Shown here: one piece after another, positions 36,025-46,280 of the stretch
Layout of the letters: every line of letters starts with the position of its first letter
Position numbering within the stretch: position 1 is the first letter of the stretch
Assembly (NCBI RefSeq): GCF_003058265.1
Contig: NZ_QBUK01000007.1
Span: forward strand, 62,001 to 126,000
DNA from: Flagellimonas amoyensis
GTDB taxonomy: Bacteria; Bacteroidota; Bacteroidia; Flavobacteriales; Flavobacteriaceae
DNA: 64,000 nucleotides
Reading direction: 5' to 3'
Notes under the pieces: model-generated
Database searches by the model: none
What the model was told of the DNA's origin: nothing
The model's input: only the letters and a program-made list of their open reading frames with translations
Position numbers and translations under genes: made by a program

Positions 36025-39000
36025 TTGATAAATTTTAGAGAAATGAAGAAAGTAATTTTTGTTTGTTTAAGTATAGGCCTTTTGATTCTAGTTGCCACAG
36101 GTTGTTCAGAACAGGAACAACTGCCCGAATGGAAAAGAAAGTATGAGAACACCCAAACTGTTCGTTCCATGTTCATGGATCCCCCGATGTTTTATGCACC
36201 TCATGCCTTCTGGTTTTGGAACGACACCATTAGGGATACCCATTTTCCTGCTTCCATGGCCCAAGAGATGGCTAAACAAAGATTGAACCCAGGTTACGCC
36301 CATCCCCGGAGTTCGATGAGTCGTTTAAATCCCAAATTTCCTTCACTTCCCTACAGTCAATATTTAGAGGACATATGGTTCGACAGTTTTGGAAATGCCT
36401 TGAATATTGCCAAAGAAGAAGGTCTGACCCTAGGATATTGTGATGAATATGACTGGCCAAGTGGTCAAGCCGCTGGTCGTGTTCTGAAAGAACGCCCAGA
36501 ATTGGAAGCCAAACATTTGGATTGGCAAAGGTTTGAAATAGCGGGTGGCCAAACAGTCAGATATGATTCTATTGATTTTGCCGTGGCCGCCAAGTTAATC
36601 GATAATAAAATCAACTCAAATACCCTGGAGTTAATTGGTGAAGGCAAGAACATCAGTTGGAACGTTCCTGAAGGCAATTGGGTCATTTACACCTATACAA
36701 AAAAACACCATAGGGGATATGATGGAGGCAAAGTAAATTATCTCGACCCCAAACTAATGGAATACTTTATACCCCTAGTCCATGAGCAATACTCCGAACG
36801 ATTTGGGGAAGAAATGGGCAAATCTATACCAGGGGTCTTTGTTGACCATGAGGGGGATTATGGTTGGCGAATGGCCTGGTCGGAATACCTTCCAATACGA
36901 TATCAGGAAATAAAAGGTCGCGATATGCGTCTTTGGCTTCCCCTCCTAACCGAAAAGGATAATGAAGGGCTATACCCAAAAGCGCGTGTTGATTGGTTTG
37001 AAGTGATATCAGATGTCTATGAAGAATGCTTTTTTACACCCATGATAGACTATTTGAATGAGCATGAAATGTATTATATTTCAAATTTATGGGAAGAGTC
37101 ACTTATGTTCCAAGCCGTAGCAATGGGTGATTTTATGAGGGTTACCAGAAAGGCGACGATGCCAGGCACAGATTGTCTTTTAATGAAATCCCAAGATGTA
37201 CATGACTTTAAGGAAGTACAAACAATTTCAGAATTTGAGGATAGGCCTTTTATGAGTGAGATAATGGGTGTCGCAGGCTGGGTTCAAACCCCTGAAATGA
37301 TGAAAATGACCATAAATTCAATTACATCATTTGGCGTAAATCATGTGGTCCCACACGGCATCAATTTAAATCGCCGACATGAAACCAATCCATTCCCGGC
37401 TGATTGGTTCAATGATAACCCTTTTTGGCCCTATTTGCACAACTGGACTGATTTTTCCAGGAGGGCCTCATTTGTGAATAGACAAAGTAGCTTGGTTGCC
37501 GATGCCTTGTTGTTTAATCCCCAGGAAAGTGTATGGGCCAATTCTGAGGGGATTTTTTCAAATGATCCAAATCGTCATATTTCAGACGGAGCCGAGGATT
37601 GGGATAGCCTTGCAATTAAGGTTAATCAGATTTATTCGGATGCAATGAGAACAATGAACAAAAACAATATTGATTTTTTAATTGCCGATAACCATTATTT
37701 GCAATTAGGCAAAGTATTGGATAAAAAAGAGCAATCTAAAATTTCGGTTAAGAACCACGAGTTCTCTTCCATAATCCTTCCGCCTGTTTTTGTCATGTCA
37801 ACAGTTTCGATGGGCAAGATTTTGGAATTTGCCAAAGCAGGTGGATTGGTCATTGTTTTGGGGGATTTACCTAAAGGGTCCGTTGAGAATGGCATAGGTG
37901 ATTTAAAAATTCTAAATCAAAATGAGGAATTGATCAAGTTGCCAAATGTAATTGATCTTTCGCGCTCGGAAAATACTCTGAACGAGATGATAGAGGTTTT
38001 GAACAAAAAAGTACCCCCCCAAATAAAAATAAAAAATTCGGGGAGACTTTTTACCTCCCACCGTAAGAAAGATAAAGATCATTTCTACTGGTTTGCCAAC
38101 AATTCGGACAGCCTCCAAGTTTTTGATGCTTGGTTAAGGGAAGGGAAGGGAGTAGCGGAGATATGGGATTGTGAAACCGGTAAAATCCGTACTATCCCAT
38201 CAAAAGAAGAACAAGGCTACCAAAAGGTTTCCCTCCAATTAAAACCCTATGAGGCCTATTGGTTGGTATTCAATGAGGAAGGTAAAAAATTCCACCAGAA
38301 TACAGTAACGGAGGACAATTCCATTAAAAAAACCATTCCTACCGAAGATTGGTTGGTGAGCTATCCGATGACAGACACCATCTATCGTACTTCGTCCTTA
38401 TCGGAACTATCTTTGGACATAAACATTGATCAAAAGAAATTGGGCCTTGGTTTTAACGATTCAGATTGGAGCTACAAATCATTTATAAATAAAGAGCCCT
38501 CAGAGGCTACCGCCAAATCAAATCAACTTGAATATTGGCGTATTACGATACCTATTGGTTCAAAAGCCTTGATCTTTCCAGATGAAATGAATGGTTGGGA
38601 AGTCTGGTTGGATGGAAAAAAACAGCTTCTTTCGAACAATAAAACCAATTTATCCAAAGAAAATAGACTATTGGCCTTTGTTGCCACACCCAACAGTAAA
38701 AATCTACCTAAAGAGTCATTGAAATTTGTGGTTGGTAAAAACTCGAAGACTGAACTGAAATCCTGGTACACCTATGGTCTAGAGCAATATACAGGATTTA
38801 TGGATTATGAAACCACCGTTACCATGGAATCCGAATGGGATAAAGCTACGATTGATTTAGGGGATGTGAAATATGTGGCAGAAGTCTTCATCAATGACAC
38901 ATCGGTCGGTTCACGAATGTGGACCCCATTCAATTTCAATATATCCAATTATTTGAAAAAGGGTAAAAACCAAATCAGGATACGGGTTGGCAACTTAATG

Positions 39001-39126
39001 GTCAATGAGATTTGGAAGTTCTATGATTTGGGGGAGCTTCGTACTTGGGGTTGGACGGGAGTTCCTGACTATAAGGACTATGATGCTGGTTTATTTGGCC
39101 CTATTACTTTGAATGTTTCAAATTAA
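36025..39126 (+). CDS. GH106-like glycoside hydrolase, lipoprotein
   Basis: The 1033-residue protein starts after an in-frame upstream TAA; the likely mature start is after LLILVATGCSEQ (lipobox Cys). It has a TIM-barrel-like N-terminal half in GH106 style (FYAPHAFWFWNDTIRDTHFP, LGYCDEYDWPSG, GVFVDHEGDYGWRMAW) and a C-terminal jelly-roll (ATIDLGDVKYVAEVFINDTS, then IRIRVGNLMVNE). It is distant from the other GH106 gene, so the exact linkage cleaved is open; alternative ATG at 36043 gives a more typical signal peptide. It is flanked on both sides by fragments of the aldo/keto reductase-rhaT junction. Confidence 0.75.
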   Translation: MINFREMKKVIFVCLSIGLLILVATGCSEQEQLPEWKRKYENTQTVRSMFMDPPMFYAPHAFWFWNDTIRDTHFPASMAQEMAKQRLNPGYAHPRSSMSRLNPKFPSLPYSQYLEDIWFDSFGNALNIAKEEGLTLGYCDEYDWPSGQAAGRVLKERPELEAKHLDWQRFEIAGGQTVRYDSIDFAVAAKLIDNKINSNTLELIGEGKNISWNVPEGNWVIYTYTKKHHRGYDGGKVNYLDPKLMEYFIPLVHEQYSERFGEEMGKSIPGVFVDHEGDYGWRMAWSEYLPIRYQEIKGRDMRLWLPLLTEKDNEGLYPKARVDWFEVISDVYEECFFTPMIDYLNEHEMYYISNLWEESLMFQAVAMGDFMRVTRKATMPGTDCLLMKSQDVHDFKEVQTISEFEDRPFMSEIMGVAGWVQTPEMMKMTINSITSFGVNHVVPHGINLNRRHETNPFPADWFNDNPFWPYLHNWTDFSRRASFVNRQSSLVADALLFNPQESVWANSEGIFSNDPNRHISDGAEDWDSLAIKVNQIYSDAMRTMNKNNIDFLIADNHYLQLGKVLDKKEQSKISVKNHEFSSIILPPVFVMSTVSMGKILEFAKAGGLVIVLGDLPKGSVENGIGDLKILNQNEELIKLPNVIDLSRSENTLNEMIEVLNKKVPPQIKIKNSGRLFTSHRKKDKDHFYWFANNSDSLQVFDAWLREGKGVAEIWDCETGKIRTIPSKEEQGYQKVSLQLKPYEAYWLVFNEEGKKFHQNTVTEDNSIKKTIPTEDWLVSYPMTDTIYRTSSLSELSLDINIDQKKLGLGFNDSDWSYKSFINKEPSEATAKSNQLEYWRITIPIGSKALIFPDEMNGWEVWLDGKKQLLSNNKTNLSKENRLLAFVATPNSKNLPKESLKFVVGKNSKTELKSWYTYGLEQYTGFMDYETTVTMESEWDKATIDLGDVKYVAEVFINDTSVGSRMWTPFNFNISNYLKKGKNQIRIRVGNLMVNEIWKFYDLGELRTWGWTGVPDYKDYDAGLFGPITLNVSN

Positions 39127-39132
39127 TGCTTC

Positions 39133-39195
39133 TTGATTCCATAAATTTGACCAGGGCCAAAAGGACACTTGAACAAAGTTTTGACGAAGCCCCAT
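39133..39195 (+). pseudogene. Remnant of the aldo/keto reductase 3' end
   Basis: Starting seven bases after the GH106-like stop, TTGATTCCATAAATTTGA and the following bases match 35323-35385 of the intact reductase gene with scattered substitutions and no open frame of its own. After it, TGGGTGCTT and CCAGAAGTT echo short parts of the rhaT start. Confidence 0.8.
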
Positions 39196-39260
39196 GGGTG
39201 CTTAACCAGAAGTTACTTTTTAATGGAACAAACTCTTAAAACTGAATAAAAAACAAAACA

Positions 39261-40298
39261 ATGGGTTCATTAATAGGATTGTTTTTACACGCAATTGGAG
39301 GCTTTGCGGCCGGAAGTTTTTATATGCCATTCAAGCTGATCAAAAAATGGCAATGGGAGTCATCTTGGTTGGTTCTTGGAGTCGCGGCTTGGATATTGAC
39401 CCCAATGTTCGTGGCATGGTTGACCTTACCCAACCTATTTGAAGTATTCAATGCCTCTCCATGGGATGCAAAACTGTATGCTTTTCTGTTTGGGGTACTT
39501 TGGGGCATAGGCGGTTTAACCTTTGGCCTTTCCATGCGGTATTTGGGTATGTCCCTCGGTATGGGGATTGCTCTCGGTTTCACAGCAGCGTTCGGCACGC
39601 TGATTCCCCCCATCTATGACGGAAGGATACTGGACTTGGTCCAGACCAAAGGGGGATTGTTCACCTTGGCAGGCGTGGCTATTTGTCTTTTTGGGATCAG
39701 TATTACCGGAAAAGCAGGGATATTGAAAGAGAAAGAACTGAATGACGATGAAAAACAGACGAGTGTTCCAGATTATAATCTAAAGAAAGGAATTGTAATT
39801 GCCATCATATCAGGCATTCTAAGTGCATGTTTTGCATTTGGGCTTCAAGCGGGGAAACCCATTGCCGATAAAGCGGTCGAATACGGAACAACCGATATAT
39901 TCATGAACAATGGTATCCTGGTTTGGATTCTTTGGGGTGGGTTTGCAACTAACTTTATTTGGACAGCCATCCTTAGTATTCGGAAAGGCAGTTATCGTGA
40001 CTTCTACGATCCAAAAAATAACAGGAAAACCCGAAATTATCTCCTGGCAGCAGCTGGCGGAATTACGTGGTACTTTCAATTTTTCTTTTACGGAATGGGT
40101 GCCACTTTTCTGGGTGAGGAGTTTGAGTTTGCCAGTTGGACCCTACATATTTCTTTCATTCTTTTCTTCAGTACCATGTGGGGCATAATCTTCAAGGAAT
40201 GGAAAGGCGTTTCCAAGAAAACAATGCTAACATTGGGTCTTGGTCTTGTGATAATTCTTTTGGCAACCATACTAATTAGTTTGGGAAACAATGTCTAG
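39261..40298 (+). CDS. rhaT: L-rhamnose/H+ symporter (RhaT family)
   Basis: A 345-residue membrane protein with about ten hydrophobic segments (for example LIGLFLHAIGGFAAGSFYMP, FLFGVLWGIGGLTFGLSMRY, GMSLGMGIALGFTAAFGTLI, LGLGLVIILLATILISLGNN), size and motifs as in RhaT. It would import L-rhamnose across the inner membrane with protons. It lies upstream of SusC/SusD on the same strand but separated by a 1-kb gap. Confidence 0.9.
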   Translation: MGSLIGLFLHAIGGFAAGSFYMPFKLIKKWQWESSWLVLGVAAWILTPMFVAWLTLPNLFEVFNASPWDAKLYAFLFGVLWGIGGLTFGLSMRYLGMSLGMGIALGFTAAFGTLIPPIYDGRILDLVQTKGGLFTLAGVAICLFGISITGKAGILKEKELNDDEKQTSVPDYNLKKGIVIAIISGILSACFAFGLQAGKPIADKAVEYGTTDIFMNNGILVWILWGGFATNFIWTAILSIRKGSYRDFYDPKNNRKTRNYLLAAAGGITWYFQFFFYGMGATFLGEEFEFASWTLHISFILFFSTMWGIIFKEWKGVSKKTMLTLGLGLVIILLATILISLGNNV

Positions 40299-41207
40299 GA
40301 ATTTTAGTCGCGGGAAAAGCTTCTAAATAAACCGTGAAGTTTGAAATTAAACTATACGTAACACCATTCGCTCCACCGAGGCGCAGAATAAATATCTGGG
40401 TTGGACCAACTCAATTTGAGAGAGACTAAAGGGATGATAAGGAAACCCTTAAAACTCTACAGAAAAATGGACTTAAAGAAATTAGAAATAAATCTAAAGA
40501 TTTATGACCAAGACTTCATCCGACATTCTTAATAAATAAGTTTAACCCTTAAATTGGATTTGTCAGATAAGTACAGAAGAAAAAATCATCAAACCAAAGT
40601 CAGAACTGCTGGAACTTCTTTAAATTGAAAAATCAAAAACATCTCTTATAACCAAATTCCAAGTTTTCCATAAGATAAAATAGCTACAAAAATCACTTCT
40701 TAAATTATAAAACATAGTTTCGCGAGTGAACGTCTACCTACAAACCTAAACTTTTTGATTTTTGATTCGTACTTCATTATGTATGAAAACACGTAGTCCC
40801 AGGTAGTCATGGATTTCATCATCCTATCTGTATGTTAAAATTACATAATTGATCCTATTCCAATCATTCATGCTCTTGAAAGTCGTTTACCAAAATCACA
40901 AAGATGGTTTTCTCAAGCAATAATTTCCAATTTATGATTATGTCTTTATTAGGTTTCCAATACTTTTTGATAGTGTTTGCAGGCCCTTTGCATTTATTGG
41001 TAAGTTGAGAAATTCTTTAGGTTATTATGATTTGGCAGTTTTTTACAATTTACTATCTCGTCAATTATTACTTTTTGTTTTTAACAGCCTTATGTTCTAC
41101 TAATTTTATCATAACTAAACGAGCTTTATTAATATAGTAGCTGATAATTCATCCATTATTAGGGAAGCCTATATAAGCGTTCTGAAGGCCCGGACACAAT
41201 CAAAAAT
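40299..41207. other. Long leader/intergenic region upstream of susC
   Basis: About 900 bp without a convincing gene. Short in-frame pieces around 40430-40640 may be gene decay. The stretch is AT-rich and precedes operator-like site D and the susC start. Confidence 0.6.
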
Positions 41208-41227
41208 ACAGGATAGTGCAGGATGGG
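41208..41227 (+). promoter_or_regulatory. Operator-like motif, site D
   Basis: ACAGGATAGTGCAGGATGGG contains a 10-bp direct repeat, CAGGATAGTG then CAGGATGGGA. It lies 69 bp upstream of the susC ATG; a possible -7 box TAATCTTG follows at 41246-41253, so a bound protein would sit where an activator contacts RNA polymerase. Confidence 0.55.
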
Positions 41228-41296
41228 ATTCTTGCATCGGATTAATAATCTTGTTAGACTGAACAAACAAATTATTAACTAACAAACCATTAAATT

Positions 41297-44200
41297 ATGA
41301 ATCTTGCAAATAAGTTGAAATTAAAGATTGTAATTCTAATTTGCTCATTCTTTTTCAGCAATATGATTATTGCTCAAGAAATCTTGGTTTCTGGAATTGT
41401 GTCGGGGGCCGATGGGGCAATTTTGCCTGGAGCAAATATTTTAGAAAAGGGCACACTAAATGGAACACAATCAGATTTTGAAGGGAAATACTCTTTAAAT
41501 ATCACAAATGAAGATGCGGTGTTGATTGTCTCTTTTTTAGGCTTTGTTACGATTGAAGAGGCTGTTGATTCAAGGACCGAAATAAATTTTACCCTTCAAG
41601 AGGCAGCAGAAAGCCTAGATCAAGTTGTAGTGGTTGGTTACGGCACTCAAAAAAGGCAAAGTGTGACTGGATCGGTTGCCACAGTAGATTCAGAAGAACT
41701 TAGCGTAGTTCCTGTAGCAAATACCACAAATACATTAGCTGGTCGCCTTCCTGGTCTGATAACCAAACAAGAGAGTGGATTACCTGGATCTGATGGTTCA
41801 TCATTAAGTATTCGTGGTTTTGGATCACCACTTATTATTGTTGATGGGATTCAAACCGACTTCAATAATATAGACGCCAATGAAATAGAATCCATTACAA
41901 TTTTAAAAGATGCCTCTGCAGCCATTTATGGGGCTCGGGCTGGTAATGGAGTTGTTCTTGTTACAACAAAAAGAGGAAAAGAAGGAAAAATCAATATTGC
42001 ATTTAATACTTCTACGACGTTTCAAAAGCCAACTTTTCTCCCAAAAATGGCTAGCTCTGGTCAAATGGCCGAATTACATAGAGAGGCCCATATCAATCGA
42101 GGTTTGCCTGAAGAAAATCAACGATTTTCAGAAGAAGATGTTCGAATATTCTATGCAGGAAATAATCCTGACTATCCAAATACAAATTGGTATGATGAGG
42201 TCACTCGTGACTCCGCGCCTCTTCAGCAATATAACCTATCTGTTAGAGGTGGGAGTGATAAAATTAAATACTATGGATTTTTAGGATATTCCAATCAAGA
42301 AACCATTTTTAAAGGAAATGCTGGCGATTACAAGCGTTTTAACCTTAGATCTAATGTGGATGCAAACATTACTGATAATTTAAGTGCCAATATTGATATA
42401 AGTCATATTTGGGAAGATAGAGATTTTTCATGGCGCCTTACGGATGATCCGGGGAATACCGTTTGGCAAGAGTTGTGGGATACAGAACCATTCTTTAATC
42501 CAACCAATCCTGATGGAAGTCTTGCCTATGGTGGTGCTGGTGGAGCAGTTGGCATACATGCTTTGGTAAACAAAGATCATACTGGGTATAATAAGAATGT
42601 CAATGAACGGTTAATGGGAAGCATAGCGCTCAATTATAATTTCGATTCGGTCTTAAACGGTTTGAAAGCAAGAGCTTTTGTAAGTATAAATAAGGACAAT
42701 GGTTATGGAAAGTATTGGAGATACTTGCCCAGCAGTTATACATATGTATATGAATCAGATAGTTATATCCAAAATACTTCCCAATCTGCTCCAGATTTAA
42801 TCCATACAGACAATAGAACCCGTCAATTAACGGGCCAGTTGTCATTAAGCTATAACACAACAATTGCTGATAATCATGATATTTCAGCATTAGCCCTGTA
42901 CGAAGTTATAGACAATTACAACGAATGGATTCGAGCCGGACGTGGAGGATATACTTCTACCGCAATCCAATATTTATTCAATGGTGGGCTAAGTGCTCAA
43001 ACAAGTGATGGAAGAGCTGATGAAATGGGGCGCCAAAGTTTTGTGTCGCGTTTAAATTATTCTTTTAAATCAAAATATTTACTGGAATTGGCCATGCGGG
43101 TGGATGAATCCGCAAAATTTAACAAAGAAAATAGGACAGGTTATTTTCCAAGTATTTCACTAGGTTGGCGGTTGTCCGAGGAAGGCTTTTTTAGAGATAA
43201 TATCACCTTCATAGATAGACTCAAATTAAGATTGAGTTACAGTGAAACCGGTTTTGACAATGTGGGAAATTTTAAATATTTGTCAGGATATCAAGCTGGG
43301 GGGGTTTATTTTGTAGGCTCTTCACCTTCAACAGCCATTACAACCACTGGCTTGGCCAATCCTAACTTGACTTGGGAAAGTATGAAAACCTATAATTTAG
43401 GGGTCGATTTTTCACTATTTAATGGAAAACTGAATGGAGAATTTGACATGTTCAAACGGAACCGGGAAGGAATTCCTGGATTGAGGACCGGGTCATTACC
43501 TTCAACTTTTGGGGCAACGTTACCAACAGAAAATTTAAATGCCATTGAAACAAAGGGCTTTGAACTAATCTTGGGTTATGAAAATAATATTAGCGACTTT
43601 AATTATAAAATTACGGGCAATGTTTCTAAATCCCGATCAAAATGGACATATTTTGATGAGCCTGTTTATGAAGATCCAGATCAGGAGCGAATTTCTAAAT
43701 TAACCGGACAATGGACTGATCGTACTTTTGGATATATTTCTGAAGGTTTGTTTACAAGCCAAGAGGAGATTGATGCTCTCGATTATGTATATGATGAAGT
43801 TCAAGGCAATTCTTCGTTAGCGCCAGGTGACATAAAATATCGAGATGTCAATGAGGATGGCCTATTGGATTGGAGAGATCAAGTTGAAATTGGAAAGGGA
43901 ACTACTCCGAATATCATTGCTGGACTGAATTTGGATCTATCCTATAAAAACGCATTTTTAAATGCTCTATTTCAAGGAGGTTTCGGTTTCAACCAAACTT
44001 TAGTACTACAACGTCAAAAAAATTATTCAGAGCTAAACTATAATGAAAGATGGACGCCTGAAAACAACGATGCTTCTGCATTGTTCCCAAGGACAGGCGG
44101 ACCAGCTTCCAATTATGCAACTTCAACATTCTACCTCAAAAATTCAGACTATGTTCGGTTGAGAACTATTTCCATTGGATATAGTTTTCCAGAATCAATT

Positions 44201-44371
44201 CTGAAACCGTCCGGAATCCAAACTCTTAAGTTGTATTTAGCTGGCACAAATTTATTTACTGTAAGTGATGTTGTCAAATATTCAATTGACCCAGAGTCTC
44301 CATCGGGGCGTGGAGGGTTCTATTATCCTCAAATGAAATCTATCGCGATAGGTTTAAATTTAACTTTATAA
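41297..44371 (+). CDS. susC: SusC-like TonB-dependent outer-membrane transporter
   Basis: The 1024-residue protein has a signal peptide (IVILICSFFFSNMIIAQ), a CarboxypepD_reg-like domain (VSGIVSGADGAILPGANILE), the SusC-type TonB-box/plug start (LDQVVVVGYGTQKRQSVTGS), a plug (SLSIRGFGSPLIIVDGI, NGVVLVTTKRGKEG) and a 22-strand barrel to the C-terminus. It imports oligosaccharides bound by the SusD partner. There is no N-terminal anti-sigma-interacting extension. It is followed 12 bp later by susD. Confidence 0.95.
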   Translation: MNLANKLKLKIVILICSFFFSNMIIAQEILVSGIVSGADGAILPGANILEKGTLNGTQSDFEGKYSLNITNEDAVLIVSFLGFVTIEEAVDSRTEINFTLQEAAESLDQVVVVGYGTQKRQSVTGSVATVDSEELSVVPVANTTNTLAGRLPGLITKQESGLPGSDGSSLSIRGFGSPLIIVDGIQTDFNNIDANEIESITILKDASAAIYGARAGNGVVLVTTKRGKEGKINIAFNTSTTFQKPTFLPKMASSGQMAELHREAHINRGLPEENQRFSEEDVRIFYAGNNPDYPNTNWYDEVTRDSAPLQQYNLSVRGGSDKIKYYGFLGYSNQETIFKGNAGDYKRFNLRSNVDANITDNLSANIDISHIWEDRDFSWRLTDDPGNTVWQELWDTEPFFNPTNPDGSLAYGGAGGAVGIHALVNKDHTGYNKNVNERLMGSIALNYNFDSVLNGLKARAFVSINKDNGYGKYWRYLPSSYTYVYESDSYIQNTSQSAPDLIHTDNRTRQLTGQLSLSYNTTIADNHDISALALYEVIDNYNEWIRAGRGGYTSTAIQYLFNGGLSAQTSDGRADEMGRQSFVSRLNYSFKSKYLLELAMRVDESAKFNKENRTGYFPSISLGWRLSEEGFFRDNITFIDRLKLRLSYSETGFDNVGNFKYLSGYQAGGVYFVGSSPSTAITTTGLANPNLTWESMKTYNLGVDFSLFNGKLNGEFDMFKRNREGIPGLRTGSLPSTFGATLPTENLNAIETKGFELILGYENNISDFNYKITGNVSKSRSKWTYFDEPVYEDPDQERISKLTGQWTDRTFGYISEGLFTSQEEIDALDYVYDEVQGNSSLAPGDIKYRDVNEDGLLDWRDQVEIGKGTTPNIIAGLNLDLSYKNAFLNALFQGGFGFNQTLVLQRQKNYSELNYNERWTPENNDASALFPRTGGPASNYATSTFYLKNSDYVRLRTISIGYSFPESILKPSGIQTLKLYLAGTNLFTVSDVVKYSIDPESPSGRGGFYYPQMKSIAIGLNLTL

Positions 44372-44383
44372 AAAAAATTAGTT

Positions 44384-46162
44384 ATGAAAAACTATAAAAT
44401 ATTAGTATTTGTTTCAATCATTTTTATGTGTTCCTGTGAAGATGTATTGGAAAAGGAACCGTTGGATCTAATCACAGATGCAACAGTATGGAAAGACCCT
44501 GTTCTAAGTGATAGTTATCTAGACCAATGTTATGCTGAAATGAAATTTTATTTCGAAAGCGATTATGGTTTTAGATATGGAGATTATTTTGATCAGTTTA
44601 CAATGGTACACGCCTATGGAATTGCAGATGAAGCTTTAAAGTCTTGGGATGAAAATTTTGGCTTTGGTTTCTCAATTACTGTTAATGGAGGAGTATACGA
44701 ATGGTGGGGGTATCCGACAATCAGGAAATTGAACATATTTATTGAAGAAATGGAGGTTTCCAGTCTATCCGATTCATATAGAATACAACGGACGGCCGAA
44801 GCTCGTTTCTTAAGAGCATTTGCCTATTTTAATTTGGTTAAACGATATGGAGGCGTTCCTTTGATCACTAAATCTCTTTTATTGGATGATTCTGAGGAAG
44901 AACTCTATCCGGTTAGAAACAAAGAAATGGAAATATATGATTTCATTTTGTCAGAACTCAATGCTATAGAATCAGATTTATTGGATGAAGAAGAAGGTAG
45001 ACCATCTGGGCATGCCGCACTTGCATTAAAAAGTAGAGTTGCTATGTATGCTGGAAGTATAGCAAGTTGGGGAACTCCTGCTCTTGATGGGATTGTAGGA
45101 ATTCCACAGAATATGTCAACTTCATATTGGCAAGCAAGTTTCGATGCCTCAAAGCAAATTATTGATAGTGGCGTTTTTGAGCTTTATAACCAGGACTCTG
45201 ATAAGGTTACGAACTTTAGAAATCTCTTTTTAGATGAAGGAAACAGTGAAGTTATATTCAGCGAGCGATTCAATGGTTTATCTGGGAAGGGACATTCCTG
45301 GGATATGTGGCAGGCACCGTTTAGTTATCATCCATGGGGCAAAGGGCAGTATTCTTCGCTTTATTTAGAAATGGTTGAATCCTTTGATAATATTGATGGG
45401 ACAGCAGGTATAATTGATAGAGATAAAATTGCTTCAGGTTATGCATGGACAGTTGAGGAATTATGGGGAAATAAAGATCCTCGGTTTAAAGCATCCGTAT
45501 ATACTCAAGGAACTTCATGGTTAAATGGTTCGATTAACCTTGATTTTCATGCACAGACTAAAACTCCGGAGGGTACAACAAATGTAGGCTTCTACAAAGG
45601 TGTTCCTACAAAATCAGTTGCCTTCGGAAGAAAAACTCCTTTTGGGATCTTAAAGTACCTTGACGAAGAAGAACGTAGTGTTCAAATGGAAAGAAATTTC
45701 TCAGATACAGATTACATAATTTTCAGATTAGGAGAAATTTATTTGAATTATGCCGAAGCGGCCATCGAACTTGGCAATGATGGTGAGGCTCTATGGGCTA
45801 TAAACAAAATCCGGGAACGGGCTGGGATGCCCCTATATACGAGTATATCTCGAGATTTAGTTCGTAAGGAACGAAAGGTTGAATTGGCTTTTGAGGGTAA
45901 TAGGTATTTTGACTTAAGAAGATGGCGGGTCGCTGAGAATGAATTGTCCCAAGGTTTTCATGGATTGCAATTTACGTTGGACGGAAGTTCTTTTGAGGAA
46001 GGAAGCTATGATGTTTTAACAGCTAAATATATTCTAACAATCGAGAATAATGTCAATGGAACGCCAACGCCAATTTTTGATGAAAGAAATTACTATTTAC
46101 CTATAGGCTTGAGTCGTACCGGGCAAAATCCCAATTTAGAAGAAAATCCTGGCTATAGGTAA
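44384..46162 (+). CDS. susD: SusD-like surface glycan-binding lipoprotein
   Basis: The 592-residue protein has a lipoprotein signal (IIFMCSCEDVLEKEPLD), the TPR-type SusD N-terminal half (RTAEARFLRAFAYFNLVKRY, GGVPLITK) and the RagB/SusD C-terminal part (YIIFRLGEIYLNYAEAAIEL, KERKVELAFEGNRYFDLRRW, YYLPIGLSRTGQNPNLEENP). It caps the SusC transporter and binds the incoming oligosaccharide. A SusC/SusD pair defines this locus as a polysaccharide utilisation locus. Confidence 0.95.
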   Translation: MKNYKILVFVSIIFMCSCEDVLEKEPLDLITDATVWKDPVLSDSYLDQCYAEMKFYFESDYGFRYGDYFDQFTMVHAYGIADEALKSWDENFGFGFSITVNGGVYEWWGYPTIRKLNIFIEEMEVSSLSDSYRIQRTAEARFLRAFAYFNLVKRYGGVPLITKSLLLDDSEEELYPVRNKEMEIYDFILSELNAIESDLLDEEEGRPSGHAALALKSRVAMYAGSIASWGTPALDGIVGIPQNMSTSYWQASFDASKQIIDSGVFELYNQDSDKVTNFRNLFLDEGNSEVIFSERFNGLSGKGHSWDMWQAPFSYHPWGKGQYSSLYLEMVESFDNIDGTAGIIDRDKIASGYAWTVEELWGNKDPRFKASVYTQGTSWLNGSINLDFHAQTKTPEGTTNVGFYKGVPTKSVAFGRKTPFGILKYLDEEERSVQMERNFSDTDYIIFRLGEIYLNYAEAAIELGNDGEALWAINKIRERAGMPLYTSISRDLVRKERKVELAFEGNRYFDLRRWRVAENELSQGFHGLQFTLDGSSFEEGSYDVLTAKYILTIENNVNGTPTPIFDERNYYLPIGLSRTGQNPNLEENPGYR

Positions 46163-46280
46163 ATCATGATAATTTGGTTAAACTGGACAAAGGAACCAGT
46201 AAAATATTTGCGTAATCACCCCAATATTTGAGCCAAAAATTAATTAAGACACGGTAAAAATTAAGATAAATTATTTCATA

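Noticed and set aside
40695..40715. Partial likeness (TTATAATT.AAGAA) to the alternative guide sequence upstream of susC
   Set aside because: AT-rich chance similarity with a gap; too weak to call a target.
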